Below are positions 47,488-60,800 of a DNA stretch of 64,000 nt, one piece after another. The notes under the pieces were generated by a model, which saw only the letters and a list, made by a program, of their open reading frames with translations, had not been told where the DNA came from and did no database searches. The position numbers and the translations under genes are program-made. The stretch lies in contig OZ024790.1 of the NCBI GenBank assembly GCA_964017065.1, positions 8,311,864 through 8,375,863 on the forward strand. The letters are read 5' to 3'. Each line of letters starts with the position of its first letter. Positions within the stretch are counted from its first letter, which is position 1. This DNA is from Haliclona indistincta (taxonomy: Eukaryota > Porifera > Demospongiae > Haplosclerida > Chalinidae).

Positions 47488-48108
47488 CAGCGGTTTCATG
47501 ACTTCTTGCAAGGAAAAAGCGTAGAGCGTAAAGCGTAGAGCGTGACCTGTTAATTCGCTAAGTCCTTGAAATGCATTCTTTGGCCCGGATCGATTGAGCT
47601 AGCGCGCGGTAAGTTCGTACGAATCGAATGTAAGGTAAAGAGGCGGAGTCCGATCTAAACCAGGCCACGTGGCGCGTGTAGCTAGCTCGACGTGTGGCCT
47701 TCAACTATGGATCAATCTTGGCGCTATTCGCCCTGGGCTCTATTCCCTGGCTACTATCAACCCGAAACAGCTGTACTGTTCTGCTGACTGTGGAAGAGTC
47801 CACATTTAAGTTGGCTGCGATGGCCTCGTACGTCAAGTCCAGTGCTTCATGTTGGTACACCATGCGCCATCTTAGATCATCAGGATAAGCGCTGGACCGC
47901 GTTGGCTCACAAGTCGTGCGAACAGCCATATTGGTAAGTTAAGGGGCAGAGCTTTACTTGACTCGAACTCGATCGACCATACCGCACCGTTTACGCTAGC
48001 GCTCCAGATGACGTTAAAATAACTCGCACTCGAAGTGCTAACGATTCATAATGAACGGTATTCGTTAACATTTCAATGGCTTCCCGGCAAGAAGACATGA
48101 AACCGCTG
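47488..48108. mobile_element. Tc1/mariner-like remnant
   Basis: Inverted ends cagcggtttcatgacttctt / aagaagacatgaaaccgctg flanked by TA. The interior contains a transposase N-terminal fragment (47705-47929, minus). The catalytic DDE part is missing, so this is an internally deleted element. Confidence 0.75.
47705..47929 (-). pseudogene. Tc1-like transposase HTH fragment
   Basis: AYPDDLRWRMVYQHEALDLT followed by YEAIAANLNVDSSTVSRTVQLF is the first helix-turn-helix of paired-type Tc1/mariner DNA-binding domains. About 75 aa, ending without the second HTH or the catalytic domain. Confidence 0.7.
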
Positions 48109-48543
48109 TATGAAAACTGTCATGATGGTGGTAAGTGGCGCGCTAATTACGTCATCGATCAGCAACAAACAGGGTGCGGCTGCTTCGTATTATAAGTTTT
48201 AAATTATTCATTGCGTTATTTATCATAATAATTGTTATTACAACAAACTTAGCAGCTGCCAATATCCGTAGTTTAGGCTGTTTTCCTTTAGTTTCAGCCT
48301 GGTTTCAGCATAGATATATTAACAGAGGGATTGGAAACTCTGAACGTGACGTCATCACTCCAATACTATACTGTGTAGGGATGCGGCTAATATGCGGGCA
48401 CTGCTTCCGGCATAATAGGTAAAATTTTTTCGAGCATTATTCGAAGCATAATCGGTAAAAAATGTAACATAATTGGTAGGTGTGGTCGTTACACCCACCA
48501 TATTTGAATGCGCGTTCAAGTTCAACAGCAACACAAGAACAAG

Positions 48544-48640
48544 CAAGAGTATGTAATATAGAGAGAGTATCGAACGCCGTATAGCCCCATACAAACACTC
48601 TGTGCGAAGTAACGTGACAGGCACGTGAGAAAAATGACGT
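48544..48640. repeat. CAAG-family terminus without partner
   Basis: caagagtatgtaatatagag followed by gagtatcgaacgcc...aagtaacgtgacaggcacgtga closely matches the terminus of the 807-1386 element. The matching right end was not found, so the copy is truncated or rearranged. Confidence 0.65.
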
Positions 48641-49419
48641 GTTATTACGCAGCGCTGCATGGCCATGGTACCACTCCCACTACGTCACTGTCTCTCTCTA
48701 CTACTGTTGATTTCGCGTTTGTTCGAACAGCGTGGAATTTTCCGTGGTCGCGTTGTTGGCTAAGTGTGCTGGTTATTCGAATTCTGAAATCACTGAAGCT
48801 TTCTCTAGAAGCTGGCCAACTATTTCGTGGTGTTATCCATAAAATAAAAAGGGAAATTCGCGGTTAGAGTCTATGGTAGTGATCTGGGAAGCAGTTGTAA
48901 AACGGAGTGCCAAATTTTAGCCAGAATGTAAGCAAGTAATCGCTTTAACTAGGTTAATGCAGTTGTACAATCGTAGGCGGAGGGCAGCAGACTATAAACT
49001 TGGCCGAGAGTTTGTTTGTTTGTAAGTTATGGGTCGAAATGTCGTGAAAAGGCTGTAAAATGGCGAGCGTTTCAAGACTATTTTGCGTTTTACTCAGAGC
49101 CAGTCGCCCAGACGTCCAAGTTAATAGTCTACTGCCCTCCGGAGGAATCTAACCCATCAGTAGACGATGGACTCTGTAGCGACACTGTTACAGCGCGCGC
49201 GAAAAGTGGCACCCCGTTTTGCAGTTTACTATATCTCTCCAATTGTGCCTGCTGTCGCCGAGTTGCGTAGTACCCAGCGTTGAATATAGCACAAGAGAGA
49301 AAGAACAGTGTTTAGCGTCTTCATTGATGGCCTTCACAGCGCTCTAGCGTGTTCATATTTTGCACAGTGCATAAAAACATTTTTGTGAATATTAATTAGG
49401 CGAAATGTTACCCGTCACC
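48641..49419. other. Non-coding stretch
   Basis: Probably the remainder of the truncated CAAG element and unique sequence; no gene recognised. Confidence 0.4.
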
Positions 49420-49423
49420 TTAA

Positions 49424-50060
49424 GGTGGCGGTACACGTTTGCTCATTAATTATTCATAAGTTACAAGCAAAATATTATGCGAACACTGTATCGAGACGAA
49501 ACGCGCTACAATGGCGCAAAGACAATTAACAGAGGCGCCAAGGACTGTTCTTCTGCAGCAATCTTAAAGCTAAGTTCAGATGTAAAGTGGCTAGGCAGCA
49601 GCGACCACAAAGCACATCGTTGAATTTTTCGAGTTTCTGCGTCAACTTTTGTCCCAGCCTTGCCAGAGAAACACGAAAAAACACCGCCAATCGATGGTTC
49701 TACATCCAGCGGAGGGCCATTCCTAGTCTGCAGATGTCCTGATAAGCTAGCGCCGAGAAATGACACGATATGTTAAAACTCAAGGGCGATCCCGCGCCTT
49801 CTTCGAGCCATAAATCTCAAACTACTTCTTTTTCGACAATATTTTTAGTCACTGGCCCTGCCCATGCCTTTGTAGAACCGAGAAAACCTGGTCACACGGT
49901 CCGCTGAATAGAGCTGATCGAAAACTTTGACGCAGAAAAAGTCGAGTCTCTAGTAAACCGCGAGCCAACCACAGCTGTATTAGTACATACATGACATGAT
50001 GATATTCATAGTGCGCATTATATGCGCAATATTGTACGCACTAAATAGGGTACCGCCACC
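49424..50060. mobile_element. TTAA-flanked element
   Basis: 637 bp with inverted ends ggtggcggtac / gtaccgccacc between TTAA at 49420-49423 and 50061-50064. The ends resemble those of the TTAA element at 14585-15666 (ggtggtatgg), so they may be one family. No transposase. Confidence 0.8.
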
Positions 50061-50245
50061 TTAATATATCTATGGTTTCAGCCAAGAACAAATCCAGTGC
50101 GCCATGATAATAATGACAATTATGACGTAATTTATTGAATAATAATTTATGAATATTAATTAGATTTTGCGCGCGCATGCATGCACTCCTCATTTCTACA
50201 CATGTTTCTAGAATCGCCCCTGGCATCTATCTGCAACATCTGATC

Positions 50246-50536
50246 ATGGCAGGCAGAGATGAGTTTACAGCCCACGAGAAACAGACTCTCGCGGAAAAAA
50301 CTGACTACAAATGCTGTATTTGCGACAAGAAATCTACGAATGGTCAAGCTGCTCACATCTCGGCAGCTGCAGAGGGTGGACCGCGATATCAGCACATGAG
50401 CACAGAGCAGCGAAAGAGCATCTCGAATGGGATATGGTTGTGCAGAGATTGCCACTTTAAAGTCGACAACGATCCCTCCAAATACAACGTAGACTACTTA
50501 CGAGCTATGAAAAAAAAGAAAGAAGGAAGACAGTGA
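50246..50536 (+). CDS. Small HNH-domain protein, paralog 1
   Basis: 96 aa, single exon, ATG at 50246 in a good context (gatcATGG). The sequence has CCICDKK (first zinc pair), GQAAHISAAAEGGPRY (HNH His), then SISNGIWLCRDCHFKVDND (NG...C-x2-CH), and YNVDYLRAMKK. This is the compact HNH fold common in bacterial endonucleases of the type with AHI-x-A-(A/S)-x-x-GGPRY. It acts presumably on DNA, but activity is not shown. It once stood head to head with the receptor kinase gene; the tandem copy at 53976 keeps that arrangement. Being intronless and of bacterial flavour, transfer from bacteria is possible but not proven. Confidence 0.8.
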   Translation: MAGRDEFTAHEKQTLAEKTDYKCCICDKKSTNGQAAHISAAAEGGPRYQHMSTEQRKSISNGIWLCRDCHFKVDNDPSKYNVDYLRAMKKKKEGRQ

Positions 50537-50709
50537 CAGCTGCTAGCCTAGCTAGTAGTACTCGTGACCCAGTAGCTATTAATAGACCTATAGGTAGGAT
50601 TCAGAATCCTCCGTGTAGTAAACTGTACATGTTGATGTAGCTCGATTCCCATGCACACCATTTGTTATGAATTAATTTTATTAATGTTGCTTTTCAAATT
50701 TCAAGGCTA

Positions 50710-51120
50710 TAGCAGGAGCCCATAACGAGAAGGAGCGTCTAACGCTCAATGGGCCTGTATAACCATCATTTCTGAACTGTACTACCAAATATGGAAGTAT
50801 TGCGGCTCTGTACTCATGTAGTGTTAAACAAGCTTGTGGCTAGGTGTTTACATTATGCGCTTTAATAAGAGTAGTGCCAAACCATGTGCAACCATGGAAA
50901 CGTAACGCTAGTACTGTGGGCTCCATGGTTTCCATGGTTGCACGTGGTTTGGCACTACTCTTATTAAAGCGCATAATGTAAACACCTAGCCACAAGCTTG
51001 TTTAACACTACATGAGTACAGAGCCGCAATACTTCCATATTTGGTAGTACAGTTCAGAAATGATGGTTATACAGGCCCATTGAGCGTTAGACGCTCCTTC
51101 TCGTTATGGGCTCCTGGCTA
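50710..51120. mobile_element. Palindromic TA-flanked foldback element
   Basis: 411 bp, almost entirely two inverted arms of about 190 bp (tagcaggagcccataacgag ... ctcgttatgggctcctggct) around a ~35-bp centre. TA at 50708-50709 and 51121-51122. The paralogous segment at 63525 reads ttcaaggctaggcatgctg with one TA, an empty site. No coding. Confidence 0.9.
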
Positions 51121-51122
51121 TA

Positions 51123-52309
51123 GGCATGCTGTATATAACCGGGGTGCTGTTACAATATGATTTTATGCAACAAGAAAGGGACTATAACCTAAATGCAACA
51201 AGTTTGTTACTGTAAAGTTGATAGAAGGATTGTCCCTATCTCTAGACCATCATGGGACAACTACTTTCCTACAGACCCACTCACTTGGAAAAAAATAATG
51301 ATAGACAGGGAAATAGTTCAATTTACATTATTAAAGTCTATTCCTGCAGCTAGGTCAGTGGGTGGTCTGGGGGTCTACTGACTCACCACAATCTTGCTTG
51401 AGGTCCACTTTATGTGACCTACTTTATGTCGTGATTATAGATGTTGGTTCCTCTGCTGACAATAATATTGATTGTCACACTTTTAAAAACTCCAACTACA
51501 ATTCCATGATCGAATAAGCAAAATTTTCTCTATGCAGGTTGGCGGGGTTACAGTATAAACTTCTCAGATCCAGGCCAAAAAGAGGGTAAAATTAATTTTA
51601 TTTCAAAATAAAAATGGGGATTTCCTAGAGAAAAGGGCAGAGCTCGTTGATACTACTGCAACAGTCTGTCAACAATGACAGGATGGAGAGTATTTCACAC
51701 AGAAAGCAAAGGTCAGGTTACTCACACCAAGGCAGCAGCAAAAGGTGGACAGCAATTCGATGAGGGCATGTCCAAAGCTGACCGAAAAGACAGCTCCAAC
51801 ACAGTATACCTATAGCTGTCCTTGGGTATCACTGTGAGGTCAACACTAACCTTGAACGCAACCCAGCAAAGAAATTACAGAAGATGAGGAACTATATACT
51901 AAGAAAACTCTGGACGTACCTAGCCAAGTAAATTAGTCAAAGTAGTACTACTAGCCCAGTTGCCCTGTGTTTACCATAGATAATACAGTATGGTTAGACA
52001 TTAACTTTTAGTAAAGTGAAGTGACTATAATTAAAGTTCTGCTGTCTGTGTGGGCGGTGAGTGAGTCTGGTTTAGAGGGTGTGGTTTCCTGAGGACCAGG
52101 GGTCGGTTCATCGTCCTTACACCATCTTTTAGCGTCACCGTTCACTTTATTGTCTGCATGTTTGCTACAAAATTTGATTAAATAATTAATATAGTAACCG
52201 GCATCATAAAATCCACCCATCACTCACTCGCTTCTGCATGAACAAGGTGAGATATGTTCATTACTTGGGGTGGAGCCTGTAAGTGCAGCAGAAAGTGAAA
52301 ACTGCAAGC
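51123..52309. other. Non-coding stretch, partly duplicated
   Basis: 51123-51620 matches 63530-63960. No gene is supported in the rest; the minus frame 52008-52223 has no coherent upstream exon. Confidence 0.5.
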
Positions 52310-52490
52310 AACCTCAGATTTTTCGGCATTACTGGAAAATGATCCAAAACCGATAGTGGTCGATTCCTAAAAGAAGGAAAAATCATCACAGCATCAATGG
52401 TTCTTCTTATTTACCTCTTTTTCGACACCGCTTTCTAGCTCCTTCGCATAATTATCTTCAACATCGCTGATCTACATGTACAAGATGGAG
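52310..52490 (-). other. Two possible exons of an unknown gene
   Basis: On the minus strand, acatgtag|ATC opens ISDVEDNYAKELESGVEKE ending GAG|GTAAAT, and ttttag|GAA opens ESTTIGFGSFSSNAEKSE ending GAG|GTTGCT; both are phase 0. No further exon joins them convincingly, and the product is not recognised. Confidence 0.25.
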
Positions 52491-52624
52491 GAACCACCCG
52501 CTTCACCTAAAATCACTCAGGAAATGTCTGGTTAAAATCATTGCGTATGACCAGGTCTTGACTGTACAAAATCATCATGTATTATGCCACGCGGTAGACG
52601 TGGCATATGTCTGGCATATGCCAC

Positions 52625-52660
52625 GACTGGGGTCACCAGCATCCAGATGCTGGCGACCCC

Positions 52661-52661
<1 letters not shown>
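52625..52661. repeat. Short palindrome at duplication breakpoint
   Basis: ctggggtcaccagcat and atgctggcgaccccag pair around 52642. Homology to the receptor kinase gene starts immediately after. Confidence 0.7.
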
Positions 52662-53735
<1,074 letters not shown>

Positions 53736-53975
53736 CGGCTACACAATGATCAACAGGCAATGTTATCAGTAGCAAATGATATTCACAAGTGTGCAATACA
53801 AGCTAGCTATCGTATCATGGTTGTGATTCATTTCGGCTAATGATTTACGTCATCGATCAATATAACGACAGGGCCAAGGGCGCGGCTGCTTCATCATTAT
53901 CTATGACTGCGCAACTGCATCGTCACACTCACATCCATTGATTTGCATCAAGATCTGCATCATCTCATCGGGATC

Positions 53976-54269
53976 ATGGCGAGCAGAGACGACTTCACAG
54001 ACCATCAGAAAGAGACTCTCGCGAAGAAAACAAACTACAGGTGCTGCAGATGCGGCAATGACGCAAGAGACGACGGTCAAGCTGCTCACGTCTCGGCGGC
54101 TTCAGAAGGTGGACCGCGGTATCAGCCCGGCATGACAACAGAAGAGCGAAAGAGCCTCTCTAATGGGATATGGCTGTGCAGTCGGTGCCATAAAAAGGTC
54201 GACAGTGACCAGAAAAGTTTCAACGCCGACTACTTGCGGCATCTCAAGGGAAAACACGAAAAACGGTGA
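53976..54269 (+). CDS. Small HNH-domain protein, paralog 2
   Basis: 97 aa, single exon, ATG at 53976. CCRCGND, DDGQAAHVSAASEGGPRY, SLSNGIWLCSRCHKKVDSD and FNADYLRHLKG align along the whole length with paralog 1. All metal and HNH positions are conserved, implying selection on both copies. Its start lies only about 240 bp from the start codon of the kinase pseudogene on the opposite strand, so it probably inherited the bidirectional promoter. Alternative reading: an in-frame upstream ATG at 53943 would add 11 residues, but the downstream ATG is at the position conserved in paralog 1. Confidence 0.8.
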   Translation: MASRDDFTDHQKETLAKKTNYRCCRCGNDARDDGQAAHVSAASEGGPRYQPGMTTEERKSLSNGIWLCSRCHKKVDSDQKSFNADYLRHLKGKHEKR

Positions 54270-54898
54270 AAGCTCACATTATCAGTCACTCGACTGTGCC
54301 GAAATAATACCTGTATTAGAACTTAAATTCGCTGTAGTTAGTACTTGTTTGTTTTTCAGTTTAAGATGTTTATTATTATTTTACAAGTTATAATTATTGA
54401 ACTGTTTCTGCACTTTATAGTCTATTGCTGCTTAAAAAAACAGTTGCATGTATAATGGTTAGCTGAGGTATTTTACTATCAACACTCAACAGCAATGAAA
54501 ATGCATTATAGCAACACAATTTCATTAGTGTAGAGATTGTTTGCTACGCCCATATTATGGATCGTGGTAGCTTTTGCTGGTGCGATTCTGCGATTGATCG
54601 ATCGCGATCAGGCGTAGCTCAGGCTCTTCAGACTTCAGCACATACACTTGTTCTCGAGCTTGTTCTCAACTTCTCATAGACACGCCTATGTGGGTGTAGT
54701 CTGCAATCGATCTGCTTTTACACAGAATCGTGTTTTGCCTCAAGTCCAGCTTCCTATCGTTATCAACAGGTTTATCGCTATACCCGATACAGGTAACGTT
54801 TTTCTTTTGATCATTAATTTGTGATTCCATCGCTATAACAGATAAATCCTTACTCGTGGTCACGAACCGATATAATACGTACTGTATTTCCGACCATA
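54270..54898. other. Intergenic, HNH2 to DNase I-like gene
   Basis: Nothing recognised; presumably holds the 3' end of the HNH gene and the promoter of the nuclease gene. A short atcgatcgatcgcgatcag stretch lies near 54594. Confidence 0.5.
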
Positions 54899-57800
54899 AT
54901 GGCAGCTGCGGCTGACAAGGATTTGAAGATTCTATCCTTCAATGTTCAGAATTTCTCCGAGAAAAAGTTCAAGAATCAAACAGTATTGAACATCATACTG
55001 CAGGTATTTTCAACCTTGACGCATTAGAGTGCACTGCCAGGGGCGGATCTAGGTTCGGGCGCGCTTGCAAGCCCGCGAATTTTGGAAAACACCCCCCACT
55101 GAACTAATGATATTCATCACTTTAGCAAGTAGCTTTATTTTCTAGCCATGGGTATTTGTACAGACGGACTTGCAGAGTGCAGTTTGCTTGTCTATCGATA
55201 GTCTTCGACCATACCAAGTTTCAGCTGCACAGCGTTAGCCAAGCGGAAAGACGAACGGGCCACCCGGTGGTGACCAAGAACGATCGGTTGGGGGATCAAG
55301 TCAAAAGAACGGCAACTCGTTAATTTTATGCGCACTTAAGTGGGCGTGCAAACTAAATACTAAACGCCTAACAGCGCAAACCCGTGGCTAGTCTGCCGCT
55401 GCCCCTCCCCGCCTATTGAGTGGGTGGTGGACGGCGTGTAGGGTCTAGCAAACATTGCCATTAAAATCGATGAATGGCAATGTTTGCTAGACCTACACGC
55501 CGTCCACCACCCACTCAATAGGAGGGGCAGTGGCCAGACTAACCCGTGGCTAAACGACGCTAACCCATGACTAACAGCGCAAACCATGGAACGACTAAAC
55601 ACGGGCCATGCCCACCTAAGTGCGCATAAAATTAACGAGGTACCGTTCTTTTCACTTGATCCCGGTTGGGGAGATTTTTCTTAAATTGTGTGAACCGTAC
55701 AAAGCTAAAACTGCTCCAGCAAGCTCTCCATCAGCACCGCTGTAAAATAGCGTACAAGCATCGCTCGGTCAGACATGACATTTGATTTGCTATCACGCGG
55801 TCTTCCTTTGCCTGTGGTTCATCTGCCAAGTTCTTACATGGTACTCTATGCAAGATATATCTGCAAGGTGGAGAAATGCTCTTTCACAATATCCAATGGA
55901 GTTCGCCAGGGTAGTGTTTTGTCACCTGTATTGTTTTCTGTTTATTTAGATAAGCTACTTTTAACCCATTGAGCCGCCATAATTAATTTTTTGGTATCAT
56001 ACATACTTCAGACACCATAACTTTATTTATTGATTGAGTATGATTTAATGTTATTTCTACTACTTAACATTAATTTACATTTACTGTGCACCTTATGTGG
56101 TGTGTTTTTCAATATTAGCCTGTCACCAAACTAATGTATCCAAGTAATTATTTTGCCATAAACTCATGTCCCCATATCTGACATGCTGAAATGCATTACT
56201 GGAAATTTTATTGTATGCTCTTCAGATAATAGAAAACTATGATTTGATACTTTTGCTGGAGATGGAGGATCATAATATTGTGTTATTTGGTTTGGTGGAG
56301 CAGTTGAATTTAAGGTATAATAATTATTATAAGGTATGTACAGGTCAATCCATGGCTACCGAGGTCATTACGCAATATAGCCGAGGGTGGTTAATTTTAC
56401 CACCCTCGGTTATATTACGTACTGCCGAGGTACCATAAGTTAACCCTTTAAGCCTTAATGACGCCTTTAGACGTCGATCATAATTGACTCACCTACTCTA
56501 GACGTCATAAATAATGTGAAAAGTGGTTTAGAAAGGTCAAACTATGTTTCCGCTTACCCGATACATAAAAGACACTCCATTCAATACATCTGCAAAGCGA
56601 AACCACCACTCGATGTCTGATCTTGCATCTGCATTCACCTATGGTATGCATTAGCCGGCCATCAACATACCCTGCCTAGCAACAGTGGCTTTAATGATAT
56701 TCATCATCCCCATTACCTTGATAGGAGTTAAAATTAAGCCAGGAAAACCCGAACTATTCTTTCTTGCTGCCCTTTGCACAATATAATCTACAGTGTCCTG
56801 GCTATTACTTGCCCGTTTTACAAGGAAAATGGGTGTACCCACTACCCACACTCCAATAGCACTTGCCGTATTTGGAACAAAATTATTTCGTACTCGGCAA
56901 TCACGAGAGACCCACATAGGGGTGGGTGGGTTGTGGGGAGAGCGGGAGGGCGTGAGGTGGCATTTTTTTGGCGCTCTGGCAAAAGGAGATGTATCTTCTT
57001 CCATCGCTCTTGCTGGTAGGGGATTTTTGCCGAAATCGTGTCTTCTCATTAAATATTCGCCCCTCTGTAACTTACAGACAGAGACCTTTTTGCAAAATCC
57101 CATACATACGTTTCTTCCTTGTGTACCAAAGTTTATGTCTGACATTTTGTGTGGGTTTGGCATGCTCAGGAAAGAAACGCAACTTTTCGTCATTGGGTGG
57201 GGCTTGCTACGCCCACAAGACGAATGGCGACTTTCTTGGGTGATCAGTGTGACTGACCAAGCCTTCAACTAACAGTAGAAACCAAAATATTCGTAATCCT
57301 GATGTTTGGGATTTCCACCCTTAAGTAGCCCAGAAAGCTTGACAATACTGCACTTATGCACCTATCAATGTTAAGCCCCACTACCCCCCTCCCGGGCATG
57401 GGTGGGGGCATGGTGGGGTTTTGATCTTACCAAAAATCAATTTCCCCACCCCCAGGGCAAGCTGTTGTGTCAAATCCCCACCACCATTAGGGGGACAGTG
57501 GGGACTAGACTGTGGGGATTAGACAGATTGTACTATTTTTAACATGTGTATATTTTGCGTGTAGTTCAAAATCCCCACCCATTGGGCTTAGCTTCCGTTC
57601 AAAGCCCCTATCAAAACCCCATCACGCATGCCCGGGAGGGGGGTAGTGGGGCTTAACATTGATAGGTGCATTAAGGTTACTATATAAACGAATCGCTCAA
57701 GGTAGTAGAGAAGTCACCAGAGGTAAATGACAGCGTGCCAGTTGCTGAAAGACGGCAATGTAATCTTGCATGCGTTTTCGACAATGCACGTCTGGATAAT

Positions 57801-60800
57801 ACTAGGCAGTAGGCATGTTAGGCAAATGATGGACGCAGTTAGCGGCAAATGCTGATCGCAAGTTAGTGGCGAATACTGGTCGCCGTTAAGGCCATGATAC
57901 ACTAGGCAACTTTATTGTGTGCAACTGTTGCCAGCAACAAAATCGCGTAGTGTGTCATGCTAATTCGAAGCCGCAACTTTGCTGCGTGCAACATTGTTGC
58001 GTGAATGGAACACCGTTCTATTCCAGGCAACTAAGTTGCGTAGTGTATTGTCGCCTTTAGGCAGGGGGTACCAGAAAGAAAAATTACCGACCCCAGGTCA
58101 AAAAGTGGGTGGGTGGGTTGAGAGGGTTTTTACACAAAAAGTCATTTTGGTAAATTTTAGCCACTACATTTCTGGCGCTCTGTAGAGTTGTTTTACAGGT
58201 TCTTGACACCAGAAGAGGTCTATATCATGCAGATATAACATGCTTTTGTTATTATTTAGAGTGTGTATACATATACACTGTAAAAAGCAGGTAAATATGA
58301 AGCACCATGGTGCAGATGCCTCGGTGGAATTGCACGCATACTGCACACTGGACATGAGGCTTTGACCGTCAACACACAGCAACTACATACAGCTAATCCA
58401 TCAGCAGATGATGATTATAACAGATTTATAAAGTACAATGGTCATACAAGCTGGCAAAAATAACAGAAGCCAATAGTATGCTACCACAGTGTAATAGTTA
58501 GCTGGGCGTGCACAAATTAAAGCAGCCATGCTTGTAGCAGCTAGCTTTTTTCGGTTTTGCTGAATGTTATTCGGACCCGCCACGCTATCCTGTAGTCCAG
58601 ATCAAACCTACAATATACTAGCCAGTTAACCATGGACACATTCGACTTCGGAGAAGTCCAGATCGCCAGCAACGGTAAACAAAGTAAGCAAATCACGCCA
58701 TAACTCACGAACAAAGCTTTAATTCAAAAATCTAAGACCATCAAGTTCGAGCTCTTAACGTGTTATGCCGATATTGCAATTACCACCAGCTGATTCTTCG
58801 CCGTCCTTCAGAACTAGAACGGACAGACATACATACAGACAGACAGACACGCACGATTACTGTATGCCTCGTGGCTCCGCCCACCGAGGCATAAAAAGGA
58901 TCATGCATGCATTATACAGTGAGGGTGTGGACCGTAGGCGTGGCTAGCATAATGCATGCCAAGCAGCTGCTTCTGAGCCAGGCAGTTATTCTACTCACTA
59001 GCGTCTGCAGTAGATTCAGCTGCACTCAGCTCTTGAGTGTTGTTCTTCTGTCGAAAGAAGCTATCTAATCGTGGAGTTTTAGCAGCATCGGGTGCGCTTT
59101 CTGCGACGAGCACTCTCTGAAACGTGGTAGTCGCTTAATCTTGGCCACATTCACAGCGGTAGCGCAGTCGCTTTCTGATCTCTGCTTGCTGCAGCAGTGT
59201 TCTGCATGATCGCAATCAATACTACACTCGCGCAGTCGCGCTATCGACTCACCCGCGCTATCGACGATGAGCGATCTCGGAGGGGATGGACTAAGTTCAC
59301 CCAATCTGAAGTGCGGATGTGTTACGTCACGCTCGTTGCTATGGTATTCACGTGCTAAACAAAACTAAATCCTAAACCCAAGACCTTAAAACACTTCGCC
59401 TAACTGCGAAAAGCCAGGAAGGTCTTCCTAACTAACTAAGGATCGTCGGGAGGGTCTTCCTAACTAAGGATCGTCGGGAGGGTCTTCCTAACTAAGGATC
59501 GTCGGGAGGGTCTTCCTAACTAAGGATCGTCGGGAGGGTCTTCCTAACTAAGGATCGTCGGGAGGGTCTTCCTAACTAAGGATCGTCGGGAGGGTCTTCC
59601 TAACTAACTAAGGATCGTCGGGAAGGTCGTCCTACGGAGCTAACAGCGCAAACCCGTGGCTAACAGCGCTACTGACCCGCGGTAAGAGCGCTAGCCTCTG
59701 CTTAACAGTTTTATTTGCGAAAAAAAAAGAACCAAAAAGTATTGCTTACCAGGGATTGAACCCTAGCACACCAAACTGCTATGGACAACACCTATCCATT
59801 GAGCCACCGAGACCTGATGCCAACTTGACATTGGAACTAGGTTTTATAGTGATATTCTATTATAATACACATGCGGGGGCATGTCACGTGCTTCCTGCCC
59901 GTGACGTCACACATCCGCACCTCAGGTTGGGTGCACTTGGTGGTGACTAAAACCCGGGACGGGACGGGACATGCGCGGGACGTCCCGCCGGGACAGGACT
60001 ATCCAATCCCGTCCCAAGCTGAAATCAGGAAGCTCCTGCAAGCAGCGCAATGCCACCAAAGATAAAAATTTTTATCAATGCCATTGAGAAGTGAGTGCTT
60101 GCAGATCAAGAAGCCTGCAGTTACGTACGTTCATGACTATTTCAATTATGAATGGAACATCAAAACTATGTGGTGTCAGCATGCTATTGATCGTCTATGA
60201 ATAGTGATAACTTTGCTTCAAGTAGTACACCATCCTATGTAAAAATGCAGTAGTTATAGACTACTCCCAGCAATACCGTGACCGTTATGACAAGACGATC
60301 TACAATAGAAACAATGTGCTGTTCATTCTTCAGTGTTCACAAATCATTAATTTTTATAAGACCACTGATCTCTTCTTACTATAATGCTTGCATCATGCCT
60401 ATGCATTAATACTTACCTTTCTCGATAGACCGAAGAAATCAGATAAGCAATACTGATTATATTGGACTTTAGTGTCAACCTTTTGTTCTTGTATAGTTAT
60501 GTTCGACATATTATGATCACTGGTAGCATTCGACTCATGCTGGAAATGTATAGTTAAGATCATTTATGTACACACAAATTCACATCACTACTTCTCACTT
60601 TTATTTACTACACTGTAGCTACCATATCTCATCTACCATAGCTACCATACCATATCACTGTAGCTACCATATCTAATAAAAACACTATAGAGTGTAATTA
60701 CCTTTTTATGTGCTAAATATTCTAAAGCTCTTCTTCCTTGTTTGTCGACTGTGTATCTCAATTGATCAACCCAATCAATAAGGTTGTCAATTTGATTTTG

